Source: Xanthomonas vesicatoria ATCC 35937
Lineage (GTDB): Bacteria > Pseudomonadota > Gammaproteobacteria > Xanthomonadales > Xanthomonadaceae
Assembly (NCBI RefSeq): GCF_001908725.1
Contig: NZ_CP018725.1
Location: 3,286,001-3,350,000, forward strand
Direction of reading: 5' to 3'
Length of the DNA: 64,000 bases
Every line of letters begins with the position of its first letter. Position 1 is the first letter of the stretch. The notes below the pieces were generated by a model. It saw only the letters and a program-made list of their open reading frames with translations. It searched no databases and was not told where the DNA came from. The position numbers and the translations under genes are program-made. Shown piece after piece: positions 8,633 through 17,667 of this stretch.

Positions 8633-9643
8633 TTACGCCGTTGGCGACCTGCCGGCGGGTGCGGATCCGGTCGCCGGGTCGTACTGCGGATGGCTCGGGT
8701 CCATGCTGCGCGGCCGCGTGGAATTTTCTGGTTGCAGCGCGCTTTCGCGCCAGGCGCGCACCAGCAGGTTGCGCAGCATCGCCGCGCCATCGCCGGCGGT
8801 GCGATAGACCATCGCGCGTCCATCGGGATTGGACGCATCGTCGAAGGCGCCGGCTTTTTCCAGGCGGTAGACCTGCTCGACGCGGCCGGTGCCGATGGCG
8901 AGAAAGTCCAGGATCTGCTCGAACACATCGCCATCCTGATGCGCCAGGGCCGACATGTGGCGCAGCAGGTCCTGCGGGGTCAGCGCAATCTTCTCGACGT
9001 AATCGCTCTCGAACTTGCCGTGCACCTTCGGGTCGGTGCTGTAGCCGTTCGGGTTCGGCCCCTGCCAGCCGTCGTGGTGGATGCTGTCGTGCTGCGGCTG
9101 CGCGCCATCGCCGATGTAGTGCGCAAACCAGCTGACGTAGAACGCGCAGGTGCGTTCGAGCTCGCCGGTGTCCTGTCCCTTGGCGCGCAGCGTGCGGAGT
9201 TGCCGCATGGTCGCCACGACGCGTTCGTAGCCTTCGGTGGCTGCGTACGGCAAGGTGCCGGCCCAGCGTACGTTCATGCGCTGCGCCAGTTGCGGGTCGC
9301 GTTGGGCGATGCGCCGTTGTTCGTCGTACAGCGCCAGCACGAAGGCGTAACGCGAGCGTGGCGGGTGCTGCATGAAGGCGAACTGCTCGCGGAACCAACC
9401 GTGGTTAGGGCCTTCTTCGATCTTGAGAAACGGCTCGCTTTCGCTGCGCCAGCCGTCCGGCAGGGTGGCGCCGTCGGCAATCACCTGCGCGTACCGCTTG
9501 AGGAAGACCGGGCCGTCGTCGGGCAGCGCCTGCACGGCGGCGGTGTCGATGGCGGCATGCGCGCGGTGGCCCCAGGCGGCGGCGTTGCCGGAGCACGTCG
9601 CTGCTGCAAACAGCAGCGCAAAGGCAAGACGGGAAGGTGTCAT
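8633..9643 (-). CDS. Secreted zinc-dependent phospholipase C / S1-P1 nuclease-like protein
   Basis: 336 residues. An N-terminal signal peptide (TPSRLAFALLFAAATCSGNAAA) is followed directly by WGHRAHAAID, the Trp/His zinc-site start of the phospholipase C/P1 nuclease superfamily. HYIGDGAQPQHDSIHHDGW near residue 185 supplies the other His/Asp ligands. The ATG at 9643 has AAGGA 7 nt upstream. It likely acts in the periplasm or outside the cell on phosphodiesters (phospholipid or nucleic acid). It lies downstream of and parallel to a TonB-dependent receptor, about 100 bp away. The exact substrate is not determinable here. Confidence 0.7.
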   Translation of the reverse strand: MTPSRLAFALLFAAATCSGNAAAWGHRAHAAIDTAAVQALPDDGPVFLKRYAQVIADGATLPDGWRSESEPFLKIEEGPNHGWFREQFAFMQHPPRSRYAFVLALYDEQRRIAQRDPQLAQRMNVRWAGTLPYAATEGYERVVATMRQLRTLRAKGQDTGELERTCAFYVSWFAHYIGDGAQPQHDSIHHDGWQGPNPNGYSTDPKVHGKFESDYVEKIALTPQDLLRHMSALAHQDGDVFEQILDFLAIGTGRVEQVYRLEKAGAFDDASNPDGRAMVYRTAGDGAAMLRNLLVRAWRESALQPENSTRPRSMDPSHPQYDPATGSAPAGRSPTA

Positions 9644-9744
9644 GGTGGTCCTTGTGGCCTGCAGCGCGTCGGGCGCGCTGCAGGCGATGCATCGAGAAAG
9701 TGGAGTGCCGGCATCGAACGATGCAACCATCAACGTCAGCGCAC

Positions 9745-12273
9745 TCAAAAGTGGTACGTCACCACCAGCCGCGAGTTGCGCTCGTAGATCGGGCGGCCGT
9801 AGATCGGCTCACGCGTGCCCTGGCCGGAGATGGTGTCGGTGCGCGGGTTGCCTTCGGTCAATGCAAAGGTGTTGGTCAGGTTGTCCACCGACAGCTGCAC
9901 GTCCCACGGCCCGTTGCGCACCAGGATGTTGGCCGCCAAGGTGTCGTAGGCGGCCAGCACGGTGGTGTTCTCCAGGTCGGCGTAGCGCTTGCCCACATAG
10001 GCGTAGCGCAGCGAGGTTTCCCAATCGAACGCGCCGGTGGTGAAGCACACCGTTGGCCCCGCATTGCCATAGAGCTTGGGCTGCCGGTTGGGCATGTTGC
10101 CGTCCACATCGACCACCGCCACCGCACCATTGGCCACCACCTCGGTCAGATCGGACACCTGGGTGTCGTTGTAGGTCAGATTGGCGTCGAAGCGCAGCCA
10201 CTGCGCCGGCGTCCACACTGCCGCCAGCTCGATACCGGGGTTGGTGACGCTGCCGCGGTAGTCCTTGGATTCGGCCGCGCCGGTCTGCGGGTTCACCGCG
10301 CTGGTGCCGATGTTGTACGGGTCGTACTTGGTATAGAAGGCGGTGGCGAATACGTCCAGCGTGTCGAAGTTGAGCTTGGTGCCGAGTTCGAACTGGTCGG
10401 CGGTGGGGATGTTGACGTTGCCTTCGTTGGCGCCCTCGCTGGGCGCGCGGTGCGCACGCGAGGCGCGGCCGTAGATGCCGACCGTCGGGTTGATGTCGTA
10501 GTTGAAGCCCGCAGTCCAGTTGGTCACGCCCACGTCCAGCGCCGTCTGCGCGCGGGCACCGGTGAACAGGCGCGCGGCATCGTCGGCCAGGGTGTCGGCC
10601 ATGCCCAGGTTGCCGGTGGTGCGCAGCATGCTCCAGGCGCGATAGCGATAACGCTCGTAGCGCACGCCGCCTTCCAGGCGCAGCTTGTCGGTCACCTGCC
10701 AGGTGTCGGCGATGTAGGGCGCCAGCATGCTGGTGTAGGCCTTGCCCTGGGTGCGGTCGGCGCCGTAGATCACCACGCCGTCCTTGGTGACGCCGCCGAC
10801 CACGTTGCCGGCCGCGTCGTAGCCGAGCAGGTCGATGGTGCGCGGGTTCTGCCGCATCTCGAACAGATAGCTCTGGTAACGCGAGTTGTAGGAGCGCGCG
10901 TAATAGGCGCCGTACACGCCCAGCGTGATGTCGTGGCTGTCGCCGCCCCAATCGAAGCGGCGATGCAGGCGCAGGTCGTCGGCGAACGAATCGGCGCGCA
11001 CATTCATCGCGCGGTACTGGCCTTGAATCACCAGGCCGTCGGTGCTGGCTGGATCGAAGCGGCTGCCATCGTCGGTGTAGACGTAGCCCAGCGAGGTGAG
11101 GCCGGGAAATGCAGCGCTGGCGGCGGCGCGGCGGCTGTTGGCATACGTGTTTGCATCCTGCGGCGCATTGCTGGAATACAGCGCGTCGAAGGTCATGTCC
11201 AGGCGATTGACAATGGCCTTGTTGGACAGGCTCCAGCCGTTATCGAACGCCAGGTCCAGGTTGGCGCCCAGATGGTTGAACTTCATGTGGCGGCCGTCGG
11301 ACAGGTCGCGTCGCTCGCGTTGCGGCGCGCCGTTGGCATCGCTGGACACGATGCTGGCGCGCTCCAGTTGCGCGGTGCTCAAGGTGCCGGTGAAGCGGTC
11401 GATCAGCGGGTCCAGCGAGCGCGAGGTGTTGCGCGGGTCGTACAGCGGGATCGGCATGTAGAACGCGTTCTTGTCGTCCAGATGCTTGGCGGTGAAAGTC
11501 AGCTTGCCGTGCTCCAGCGTGTGCGTGAGGTTGATGCGGAACTGCCCGCCCTCGTCGGCCGGAAAACCCACATCGCGGTAGCCGTCGTTGCGGCGTACGA
11601 AGCCGCCGGCCGCCAGATACCAGCCGTCGGCCAGCTTGCCCGACCAATAGCCATCGAGCCGGTACAGCCCGGTGTCGCCGACGGTGGTGCGCACCGCGCC
11701 TTCGGGCGTGTCGCCGCCCTGGCGGGTGACGAAATTGACGATGGCTGCGGCATTGGAGGCAAAGATCGGCGAGGGCCCGCCGCGCACGGTTTCCACCGAT
11801 TCAACCATCAGGTCCGGGCGTACCAGGCCTTCGGTCTTGTAGAAGTAGCCGTTGTTGTCCGGGTAGGGGCTGATGCCGTCTTCCTGGATCACCGCAAACG
11901 AACCTTCGTCAGGAATACCGCGGATGCGGTAGACGTTCTGCACTTCGCCGCCGGTGGATTCGGCATAGATGCCGGGCATCGAACCGATGAGGCTGGCGAG
12001 ATTGAGCGGGGCCAGCTTGTCGATCTGCTCGGCGGTCAGTGCGGTGATCGCATACGAGGCATCGAATTGATTCTGGGCCTGGCCGGCACCGGTGACGATC
12101 ATGCGGTCCAGCGAGAAGATGCCGTCCTCGCTCTTGCGTGTTGCAGGCGTGGAGGGTGCGGCTTCTTGCGCAAAGGCGGGAGTCGCCAGAGTCAGTGCAA
12201 GAACGACGGCGAGCGGACGACGCGACACGGCACGGCGCACTCCGGAGAGGGTCCGGGTGTGGGTGTAGGGCAT
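9745..12273 (-). CDS. TonB-dependent outer-membrane receptor
   Basis: 842 residues. The signal peptide (RRPLAVVLALTLATPAFAQ) is followed by a plug domain (MIVTGAGQAQNQFD; LASLIGSMPGIYAES; YRIRGIPDEGSF) and a long beta-barrel ending in aromatic Phe (RLVVTYHF), as expected for BAM-dependent insertion. Substrate is not evident from the sequence. The gene runs toward the zinc-phosphodiesterase-like gene, suggesting joint acquisition and processing of a phosphorylated substrate, but this is only context. The upstream gap 12274-12455 holds no gene. Confidence 0.85.
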   Translation of the reverse strand: MPYTHTRTLSGVRRAVSRRPLAVVLALTLATPAFAQEAAPSTPATRKSEDGIFSLDRMIVTGAGQAQNQFDASYAITALTAEQIDKLAPLNLASLIGSMPGIYAESTGGEVQNVYRIRGIPDEGSFAVIQEDGISPYPDNNGYFYKTEGLVRPDLMVESVETVRGGPSPIFASNAAAIVNFVTRQGGDTPEGAVRTTVGDTGLYRLDGYWSGKLADGWYLAAGGFVRRNDGYRDVGFPADEGGQFRINLTHTLEHGKLTFTAKHLDDKNAFYMPIPLYDPRNTSRSLDPLIDRFTGTLSTAQLERASIVSSDANGAPQRERRDLSDGRHMKFNHLGANLDLAFDNGWSLSNKAIVNRLDMTFDALYSSNAPQDANTYANSRRAAASAAFPGLTSLGYVYTDDGSRFDPASTDGLVIQGQYRAMNVRADSFADDLRLHRRFDWGGDSHDITLGVYGAYYARSYNSRYQSYLFEMRQNPRTIDLLGYDAAGNVVGGVTKDGVVIYGADRTQGKAYTSMLAPYIADTWQVTDKLRLEGGVRYERYRYRAWSMLRTTGNLGMADTLADDAARLFTGARAQTALDVGVTNWTAGFNYDINPTVGIYGRASRAHRAPSEGANEGNVNIPTADQFELGTKLNFDTLDVFATAFYTKYDPYNIGTSAVNPQTGAAESKDYRGSVTNPGIELAAVWTPAQWLRFDANLTYNDTQVSDLTEVVANGAVAVVDVDGNMPNRQPKLYGNAGPTVCFTTGAFDWETSLRYAYVGKRYADLENTTVLAAYDTLAANILVRNGPWDVQLSVDNLTNTFALTEGNPRTDTISGQGTREPIYGRPIYERNSRLVVTYHF

Positions 12274-12455
12274 GGCGGGAGTGGGTCAGCGGGGGAGGGG
12301 CCCACTGTCGTGGCGTCATGTTTCCACGGTGTTGCGTGTGCGCCAGATCACGCAATTTATGCAATCCGGTGCATGAATATGTGACATGTTGCATAGTTCA
12401 AAGCGGGCGCGACAATGGTTATCTTCGCGCCCGGATGGGTGGACTCAGCGCCGCA

Positions 12456-13175
12456 TCACCACGCCAATCGCCCACCTTCGGTGTAATAGCCGCCGGTGCC
12501 CAATTCGGACATCGCCACATGCGCGACCGTGGCGGCCGCTTGCTCCACGCTGCCTGAGCCGGTGTGTCCGTTGAGATCGGTCGCGGTGTAACCGGGATTG
12601 ACTGCATTCACCGCAAAGCCTTCGTTGCGCAATTCCTTTGCCAGCAACACGGTGAAGGCGTTGAGCGCGGTCTTGGACGAGCAATAGCCCAGCACGTTGA
12701 CCGCGTGATAGCGATAACCGGGGTCGCCCTGCAGCGACAACGAACCCAGATCGCTGGAGACATTGACGATGCGTTTGAGCGTGCCGGCGCGTAGCACTGG
12801 CAACAGTGCCTGGGTGACGGCGACCTGGCCGAACAGATTGACCTCGTAGGTGGCGCGCAGGTTGTCCAGCGTCGCGGTGACCGGCGTACCGTCATCGACA
12901 ATCACTGCCGCATTGTTGACCAACACATCGAGCGCGGTGCCGGCTGCCTGCAGCTGTGCCACCGCAGCGGCGATGCTGTCGGTGTCGGTGATATCCAACG
13001 GCACCACATGTACGTTGTCTGGATTGCGCAGCTTGCTGCGTGCGGCCTCGCCACGTACCGGGTCGCGGCTGCCCAGGTAGACGGTCCAGCCGGCGTCGGC
13101 CAGGTGGGCGACCAGCGCCAGGCCAATGCCTTTGTTGGCGCCAGTGATCAATGCAACCGGTGCGGAAGCGGACAT
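12456..13175 (-). CDS. SDR-family NAD(P)-dependent oxidoreductase (carbonyl-reductase-like)
   Basis: 239 residues of short-chain dehydrogenase. The cofactor motif TGANKGIGLAL is at residues about 12-22, NNAAVIVDD follows, and the catalytic YCSSKTALN tetrad region lies near residue 150. The TGxNKGIG form resembles eukaryotic-type carbonyl reductases. It is divergent from a TetR regulator with a 73-bp gap, so the regulator probably represses it. Confidence 0.8.
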   Translation of the reverse strand: MSASAPVALITGANKGIGLALVAHLADAGWTVYLGSRDPVRGEAARSKLRNPDNVHVVPLDITDTDSIAAAVAQLQAAGTALDVLVNNAAVIVDDGTPVTATLDNLRATYEVNLFGQVAVTQALLPVLRAGTLKRIVNVSSDLGSLSLQGDPGYRYHAVNVLGYCSSKTALNAFTVLLAKELRNEGFAVNAVNPGYTATDLNGHTGSGSVEQAAATVAHVAMSELGTGGYYTEGGRLAW

Positions 13176-13248
13176 GCAGGCGTTCCTTGGAATCGCGAAG
13201 AAGTCACCCCAGACTAGGGGTCATCCGTCAGTGTGTACATTCGCATTC

Positions 13249-13881
13249 GTGAGCACCTCCTTGCCACTGCAAAAAACGCGTAAATCCCCGCAACAAGCGC
13301 GTTCACGCGCCACCGTGGAGGTCATTCGCCAGGCCAGCATTCAGGTTTTGGTGGCCGAAGGACTGCATGGTTGCACCACCACGCGGGTGGCCGAGCGTGC
13401 CGGTGTCTCGGTGGGCAGCGTGTATCAGTACTACCCGAACCGTCAGGCCATGTTGATCGCAGTGCTGGACTGGTATTTGCAGACGGTGGTCCATGCGGTG
13501 GAGCAGGCCTGCGCGCAACAGCACGGACGTCCGCTCGCCGAGCAGTGCGAGGCGTTGGTGCGTGCGTTCGTACATGCCAAGTTGCAGCACGTGGATGTCT
13601 CGCGCGCGTTGTATGCCATCTCCGAACTGCATGGTGGTACGGCACTGGGATCGCAGGCGCGCAAGCGCTCGCAGCAGGCATTTGCAGCCGCGCTCGCTAC
13701 TGCGGCAGATGTGCAGTTCGACGATTGCCAGGCAGTGGCCGAGATCGGCATGGCCGCCATTATCGGGCCGCTGAGAAGCCTGCTGGAAGATGGTGCGCCA
13801 GCTGCGCGGGTTGCACCGCTACAAGCGCAACTGGTGGTGTTGCTGCACAGTTATCTCGCTTCCACCGGAGTTGCACGATGA
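13249..13881 (+). CDS. TetR/AcrR-family regulator
   Basis: 210 residues. The TetR HTH lies around residues 20-65 (RATVEVIRQASIQVLVAEG, CTTTRVAERAGVSVGSVYQY, YPNRQAML). I chose the GTG at 13249 (VSTSLPLQKTRKSPQQ): the open frame upstream reads through the promoter region and lacks homology. The stop overlaps the next ATG by 4 nt (ATGA), so it is translationally coupled to the sirtuin gene. It is divergent from an SDR gene that it probably controls. Confidence 0.8.
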   Translation: MSTSLPLQKTRKSPQQARSRATVEVIRQASIQVLVAEGLHGCTTTRVAERAGVSVGSVYQYYPNRQAMLIAVLDWYLQTVVHAVEQACAQQHGRPLAEQCEALVRAFVHAKLQHVDVSRALYAISELHGGTALGSQARKRSQQAFAAALATAADVQFDDCQAVAEIGMAAIIGPLRSLLEDGAPAARVAPLQAQLVVLLHSYLASTGVAR

Positions 13882-14759
13882 ATACCGAAATGGTTCAAGA
13901 CGGCAGCACGGTGCAGGACTTCATCGAGCGCCACCAGCGCCTGTTTGTGCTCACCGGCGCTGGTTGCAGCACCGATTCGGGCATTCCCGATTACCGCGAT
14001 CTGCAGGGCGGCTGGAAGCGTCCGCAACCGGTGACGTTTCAGGCCTTCATGGGAGAGCTGGCCACGCGTCAGCGCTACTGGGCGCGCAGCCTGGTTGGCT
14101 GGCCGCGCTTCGGGCTGGCGCAACCCAATGCCACCCATTACGCATTGGCCGCGTTGGAAGCGCGCGGGCAACTGGAAGTGTTGCTCACCCAGAACGTAGA
14201 CCGCCTGCATCAGGCCGCTGGCAGTCAGGCGGTGATCGATCTGCACGGCCGGCTCGATGTGGTGCGTTGCATGGGTTGCGAGCGACGCATGCCGCGGACC
14301 GAGTTCCAGCTGCTGCTGGAGCGGGACAACCCCGGCTGGGCTGCGCTGGACGCGGCGCAGGCACCCGATGGCGACGCGGATCTGGACGATGTCGCCTTCG
14401 AGACCTTCGTGGTGCCGCCGTGCCCGGTGTGTGGCGGCGTGCTCAAGCCGGATGTGGTGTTCTTCGGCGAGAACGTGCCGCGCGAGCGGGTGGAGCGTGC
14501 CTTCGCGCATTTGCAGGCCGCCGATGCGGTGTTGGTGGTGGGTTCGTCGCTGATGGTGTATTCGGGCTTTCGCTTCGTACAGACGGCCGCGCGCAACGGC
14601 TTGCCGATCGCCGCGCTCAACTTCGGGCGCACCCGCGCCGACGACTTGCTCACGCTGAAGGTGGAGCAGTCGTGCGCGCAGGCGCTGGCCTTTCTGCATG
14701 CGCCGCCGGACCCGCTGCACACCGGGCCTTCCAGGTACGACAGTGCGCGCTCTGCATGA
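13878..14759 (+). CDS. NAD-dependent protein deacylase, Sir2 family
   Basis: 293-residue sirtuin (larger than the about 240 residues of typical CobB). The NAD-binding GAGCSTDSGIPDYR is at residues about 32-45, the QNVDRLH motif and catalytic His (HGRLD) follow, and two zinc-binding Cys pairs are present (CMGCERRMP and CPVCGGVLKPDVVFFGE). The GIPDYR and QNVDRLH forms are typical of class II (SIRT4-like) sirtuins. The start overlaps the TetR stop by 4 nt, so it is translated with the regulator. Confidence 0.88.
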   Translation: MNTEMVQDGSTVQDFIERHQRLFVLTGAGCSTDSGIPDYRDLQGGWKRPQPVTFQAFMGELATRQRYWARSLVGWPRFGLAQPNATHYALAALEARGQLEVLLTQNVDRLHQAAGSQAVIDLHGRLDVVRCMGCERRMPRTEFQLLLERDNPGWAALDAAQAPDGDADLDDVAFETFVVPPCPVCGGVLKPDVVFFGENVPRERVERAFAHLQAADAVLVVGSSLMVYSGFRFVQTAARNGLPIAALNFGRTRADDLLTLKVEQSCAQALAFLHAPPDPLHTGPSRYDSARSA

Positions 14760-14807
14760 CGCAGTGATCCATCGCAGCGGTTGTGCGGCGGCGCGCGGCG
14801 CAGTGCA

Positions 14808-15938
14808 ATGGGCGCCCCCACCTCGTGCCTGGATGTTGCCTTGAGCCAGTTGTTCACTCCCATCGCCTTCGGCCCGCTCGCGCTCGCTAATCGCATCGTC
14901 ATCGCGCCAATGTGCCAGTACTCCGCACAGGACGGCTGCGCCAGCGACTGGCACAGCATCCACCTGGGCACGCTGTCGCAATCCGGCGCCGGCCTGTTGA
15001 TTCTCGAAGCGGCTGCGGTGGTGCCGGAAGGGCGCATCAGCTACGCCGATCTTGGCTTGTACGACGACGCCACCGAGCGGGCACTCGATGAGGTGCTGCA
15101 GTCGGTGCGGCGCTGGTCGCCGATGCCGGTTGGCATCCAGCTGGCGCATGCCGGCCGCAAGGCCTCGACCGATTTGCCGTGGAAGGGCGGCGAGGCCATC
15201 GCCGCCGATCATCCGCATGGTTGGCAGACCGTGTCTGCCTCGGCGCAGCCGTTCCAGCCAGGCAAGCCGGCGCCGCAGGCGCTGGACGAGGCCGGTATCG
15301 ATGCAGTGGTCGCCGCGTTCGTCACCGCGGCAACGCGCGCCGAACGCCTGGGCCTGGACCTGATCGAACTGCATGCCGCGCATGGCTATCTGATGCATCA
15401 GTTCCTGTCGCCGCTGAGCAATCAGCGCAGCGACGCGTATGGCGGCTCGCTGGAAAATCGCATGCGCTTGACGCTGCGCATCTTCGATGCGGTACGTGCG
15501 GCGGTGTCTGAGCGCATCGCGGTCGGCGTGCGCATCTCGGCCACCGATTGGGTGGACGGCGGCTGGGATCTGGAGCAGAGCATCGCCTTGTCCAAGGCGC
15601 TGGATGCACGTGGCGCGCATTACATCCATGTCTCCAGCGGTGGGCTGGATCCGCGCCAGCAGATTGCGGTGCAAGCCGGCTATCAGATTCCGTTTGCGCA
15701 GCAGATCAAGGCGCAGGTCGCCACGCCGGTGATCGGGGTGGGCCTGATCACCGAGCCGGCGCAGGCCGAGGCGATCCTGCAGGACGGCCAGGCCGACGCA
15801 ATCGCGCTGGCACGCGGCATCCTGTACGACCCCCGCTGGCCGTGGCATGCCGCCGCCGCGCTGGGTGCATCGGTCACGCCGGCCCCGCAATACCTGCGCT
15901 GCGAGCCGCGCGATGCGCGTGGCGTCTTCGCCAGCTGA
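14808..15938 (+). CDS. NADH:flavin oxidoreductase, old-yellow-enzyme family (YqjM/XenA-like)
   Basis: 376-residue FMN-dependent ene-reductase. It begins SQLFTPIAFGPLALANRIV with APMCQYSA, whose Cys is typical of the thermophilic-like YqjM/XenA class. Further on are IQLAHAGRKAS, AHGYLMHQFLSPLSNQRSD and YGGSLENRMR. Such enzymes reduce activated C=C bonds and nitro compounds and are often part of electrophile defence. The ATG at 14808 gives a short extra N-terminus; a TTG at 14841 (LSQLFTP) would match family starts better. Confidence 0.85.
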   Translation: MGAPTSCLDVALSQLFTPIAFGPLALANRIVIAPMCQYSAQDGCASDWHSIHLGTLSQSGAGLLILEAAAVVPEGRISYADLGLYDDATERALDEVLQSVRRWSPMPVGIQLAHAGRKASTDLPWKGGEAIAADHPHGWQTVSASAQPFQPGKPAPQALDEAGIDAVVAAFVTAATRAERLGLDLIELHAAHGYLMHQFLSPLSNQRSDAYGGSLENRMRLTLRIFDAVRAAVSERIAVGVRISATDWVDGGWDLEQSIALSKALDARGAHYIHVSSGGLDPRQQIAVQAGYQIPFAQQIKAQVATPVIGVGLITEPAQAEAILQDGQADAIALARGILYDPRWPWHAAAALGASVTPAPQYLRCEPRDARGVFAS

Positions 15939-15977
15939 TTCACACGACCGACGCCATACCGAAGAGGAAGCACACGC

Positions 15978-16853
15978 ATGCCGATAGGATTTCTGGGCTT
16001 GGGCACGATGGGCCTGCCGATGGCGCACAACCTGCTGCGCGGCGGCTTCGAGGTGAGCGTCTGGAACCGTTCGCCAGAACGCGCGCAACCCTTGCGTGAT
16101 GCCGGGGCAACGGTGGTGGCTACGGCGGTGGGTGCCGCACACGGCCCGCTGCTGTTCTCGATGCTGGCCGACGACACCGCGGTCCGTCAGACCGTACTGG
16201 ATGGCGGCGTGTTGGACGCACTGCCGGCAGGTAGCGTGCACGTCAACATGGCCACCATCTCGGTGGCGTTGGCGCACGAGTTGACCGCACTGCACGCAGA
16301 GCGCGGCATCGCCTACGTTGCCGCACCGGTGCTCGGCCGCGTCGACGTGGCCGAGGCCGGCAAGCTCAACATCCTGGCGGCCGGCGATGCGGCCGCACTG
16401 GCGCGGGTACAGCCGATGTTCGATGTGCTGGGGCAAAAGACCTGGCACATCGGCGATACGCCGGAGCAGGCCAACGCGGTGAAACTGGCGGCCAATTTCT
16501 GCCTGGCCAGCGCCATCGGCGCCATGGCTGAGGCCAGCGCACTGGCGCGCGGGCACGGCGTAGACGCCACCCAGTTCCTGGGCATGCTCACCACCACCTT
16601 GTTCGCCGCACCCGCGTACCAGGGTTACGGCAAGCTGATCATGCAGCGCAACTACACACCGGCCGGCTTCACCGCCACGCTGGGGCGCAAGGATGTGGAC
16701 CTGGCCATCCAGGCCGGCGCCGACAAACAGGTGCCGATGCCATTGGGCGAGTTGCTGCGCGTCAGCCTGGACGACGCCATCGCGCACGGCGACGGCAACG
16801 CGGACTGGGCGGTGTTGGCAGAAGTATCGGCGCGGCGGGCAGGGCAGGCCTGA
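15978..16853 (+). CDS. NAD(P)-dependent beta-hydroxyacid dehydrogenase (3-hydroxyisobutyrate/tartronate semialdehyde type)
   Basis: 291 residues. The Rossmann motif GFLGLGTMGLPMAHNL is at residues about 4-19, the substrate site lies in the FVAAPVLGR-like stretch (YVAAPVLGRVDVAEAG), and the catalytic Lys is in ANAVKLAANFCL near 175. A C-terminal helical domain (LGRKDVDLAIQAG) follows. It could be a glyoxylate/succinic-semialdehyde reductase or 3-hydroxyisobutyrate dehydrogenase. GAGGAAG precedes the ATG. It follows the OYE-type gene by 39 bp on the same strand, a likely operon. Confidence 0.8.
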   Translation: MPIGFLGLGTMGLPMAHNLLRGGFEVSVWNRSPERAQPLRDAGATVVATAVGAAHGPLLFSMLADDTAVRQTVLDGGVLDALPAGSVHVNMATISVALAHELTALHAERGIAYVAAPVLGRVDVAEAGKLNILAAGDAAALARVQPMFDVLGQKTWHIGDTPEQANAVKLAANFCLASAIGAMAEASALARGHGVDATQFLGMLTTTLFAAPAYQGYGKLIMQRNYTPAGFTATLGRKDVDLAIQAGADKQVPMPLGELLRVSLDDAIAHGDGNADWAVLAEVSARRAGQA

Positions 16854-16985
16854 GTGCCACCTGGAGGCGCGAGTGCGTGGCGCGCTTCGCTTTAGAGCCA
16901 CGTGCGATGCGTCTTGCTCACCTCAACATGCAGCAGACCTTCTAAAATGCCGGTTCGTGACAGCCGCCGCTCCAGGGAGGATGCG

Positions 16986-17062
16986 ATGCGACACCTGCAT
17001 ATCACGCTCGGTTCCACCGAGCGCATACCGCGCGCAATGACCTGCGCCGGTGGAATACGATG
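16986..17062 (+). other. Possible 24-codon leader ORF before the XVIPCD-like gene
   Basis: An ATG at 16986 opens a short frame (MRHLHITLGSTERIPRAMTC...) that ends in TGA overlapping the next ATG (ATGA). It is too short to be sure of. It could be a translational leader or the residue of a longer upstream gene. Confidence 0.2.
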
Positions 17063-17452
17063 ACCGCCGAACCGGTCGTCAACCAGGGCCCGGTGGGTCC
17101 GGACCACCCCGAGCACCCGGACCATTATCTGTTTGCGCAGATCCGCGAAGCGGTGGGCGTGCTCGATGCCGAGTTGAACAAACCCACCGACGAGGCCAGC
17201 GTGCGCATGGCTGCGCGCCTGCTGCCGCTGGCCAAGCAGCATGGCTTCGATCAGGTGGATTACGTCGTGCTCAGCCGGCACCTCGGCGAGGTGGGCGAGA
17301 ACGTGTTCCTGGTGCGCGGCGAACTTTCAGACCCCGCGCATCTGCGTGCGCACATCACCACCCAGGAAGCGATGGAAACCTCGGTGGAAACCTCGATGGC
17401 GCAACTGGACGAGATCAATCGCCGGCTGATGCTGCGCCTGCCGCCGCGTTGA
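17060..17452 (+). CDS. Stand-alone XVIPCD-like protein (type IV secretion signal domain of Xanthomonas)
   Basis: 130 residues. Nearly the whole protein resembles the XVIPCD, the C-terminal recognition domain by which X-T4SS antibacterial effectors bind VirD4. Visible features are DHPEHPDHYLFAQIREAV, MAARLLPLAKQHG, DQVDYVVLSRHL, NVFLVRGELSDPAHLRAHI and a Thr/Gln/Ala/Glu-rich tail (TSVETSMAQLDEINRR). In known effectors this domain is fused to a toxic domain; here nothing toxic precedes it. It could be a decayed effector, a carrier acting in trans, or a domain with another role. It is the only secretion-linked gene in its neighbourhood and no immunity gene is evident beside it. The assignment is by remembered pattern, not by search. 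Confidence 0.6.
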   Translation: MTAEPVVNQGPVGPDHPEHPDHYLFAQIREAVGVLDAELNKPTDEASVRMAARLLPLAKQHGFDQVDYVVLSRHLGEVGENVFLVRGELSDPAHLRAHITTQEAMETSVETSMAQLDEINRRLMLRLPPR

Positions 17453-17667
17453 TCCTTATCGGGAGGGCATGTGCATCGCGTTGGCGATGCATGCCACCAG
17501 CCCACCATCTGCAAGGCGTTGATCGGCGATCCGTATGCACGGCGAATGCCGTGCCACGGCGCATAGCGGTAGTGCAGCCAGCCCAACGCGTGCACTGTGT
17601 CGCTGCATAAAAGTTACCGACGCAAGCACTGCGCCAGCGGTGTCATCCATTGGCTATCATTGCGCCG

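Noticed and set aside
9637..12384. 915-codon plus-strand open frame opposite the TonB receptor
   Set aside because: Mirror frame of a well-supported receptor; composition (many His, Val, Gly, Arg) is typical of antisense GC-rich frames.
13851..16901. 1016-codon minus-strand open frame
   Set aside because: Covers three well-supported plus-strand genes (sirtuin, OYE, hydroxyacid dehydrogenase) in antisense; no domain.
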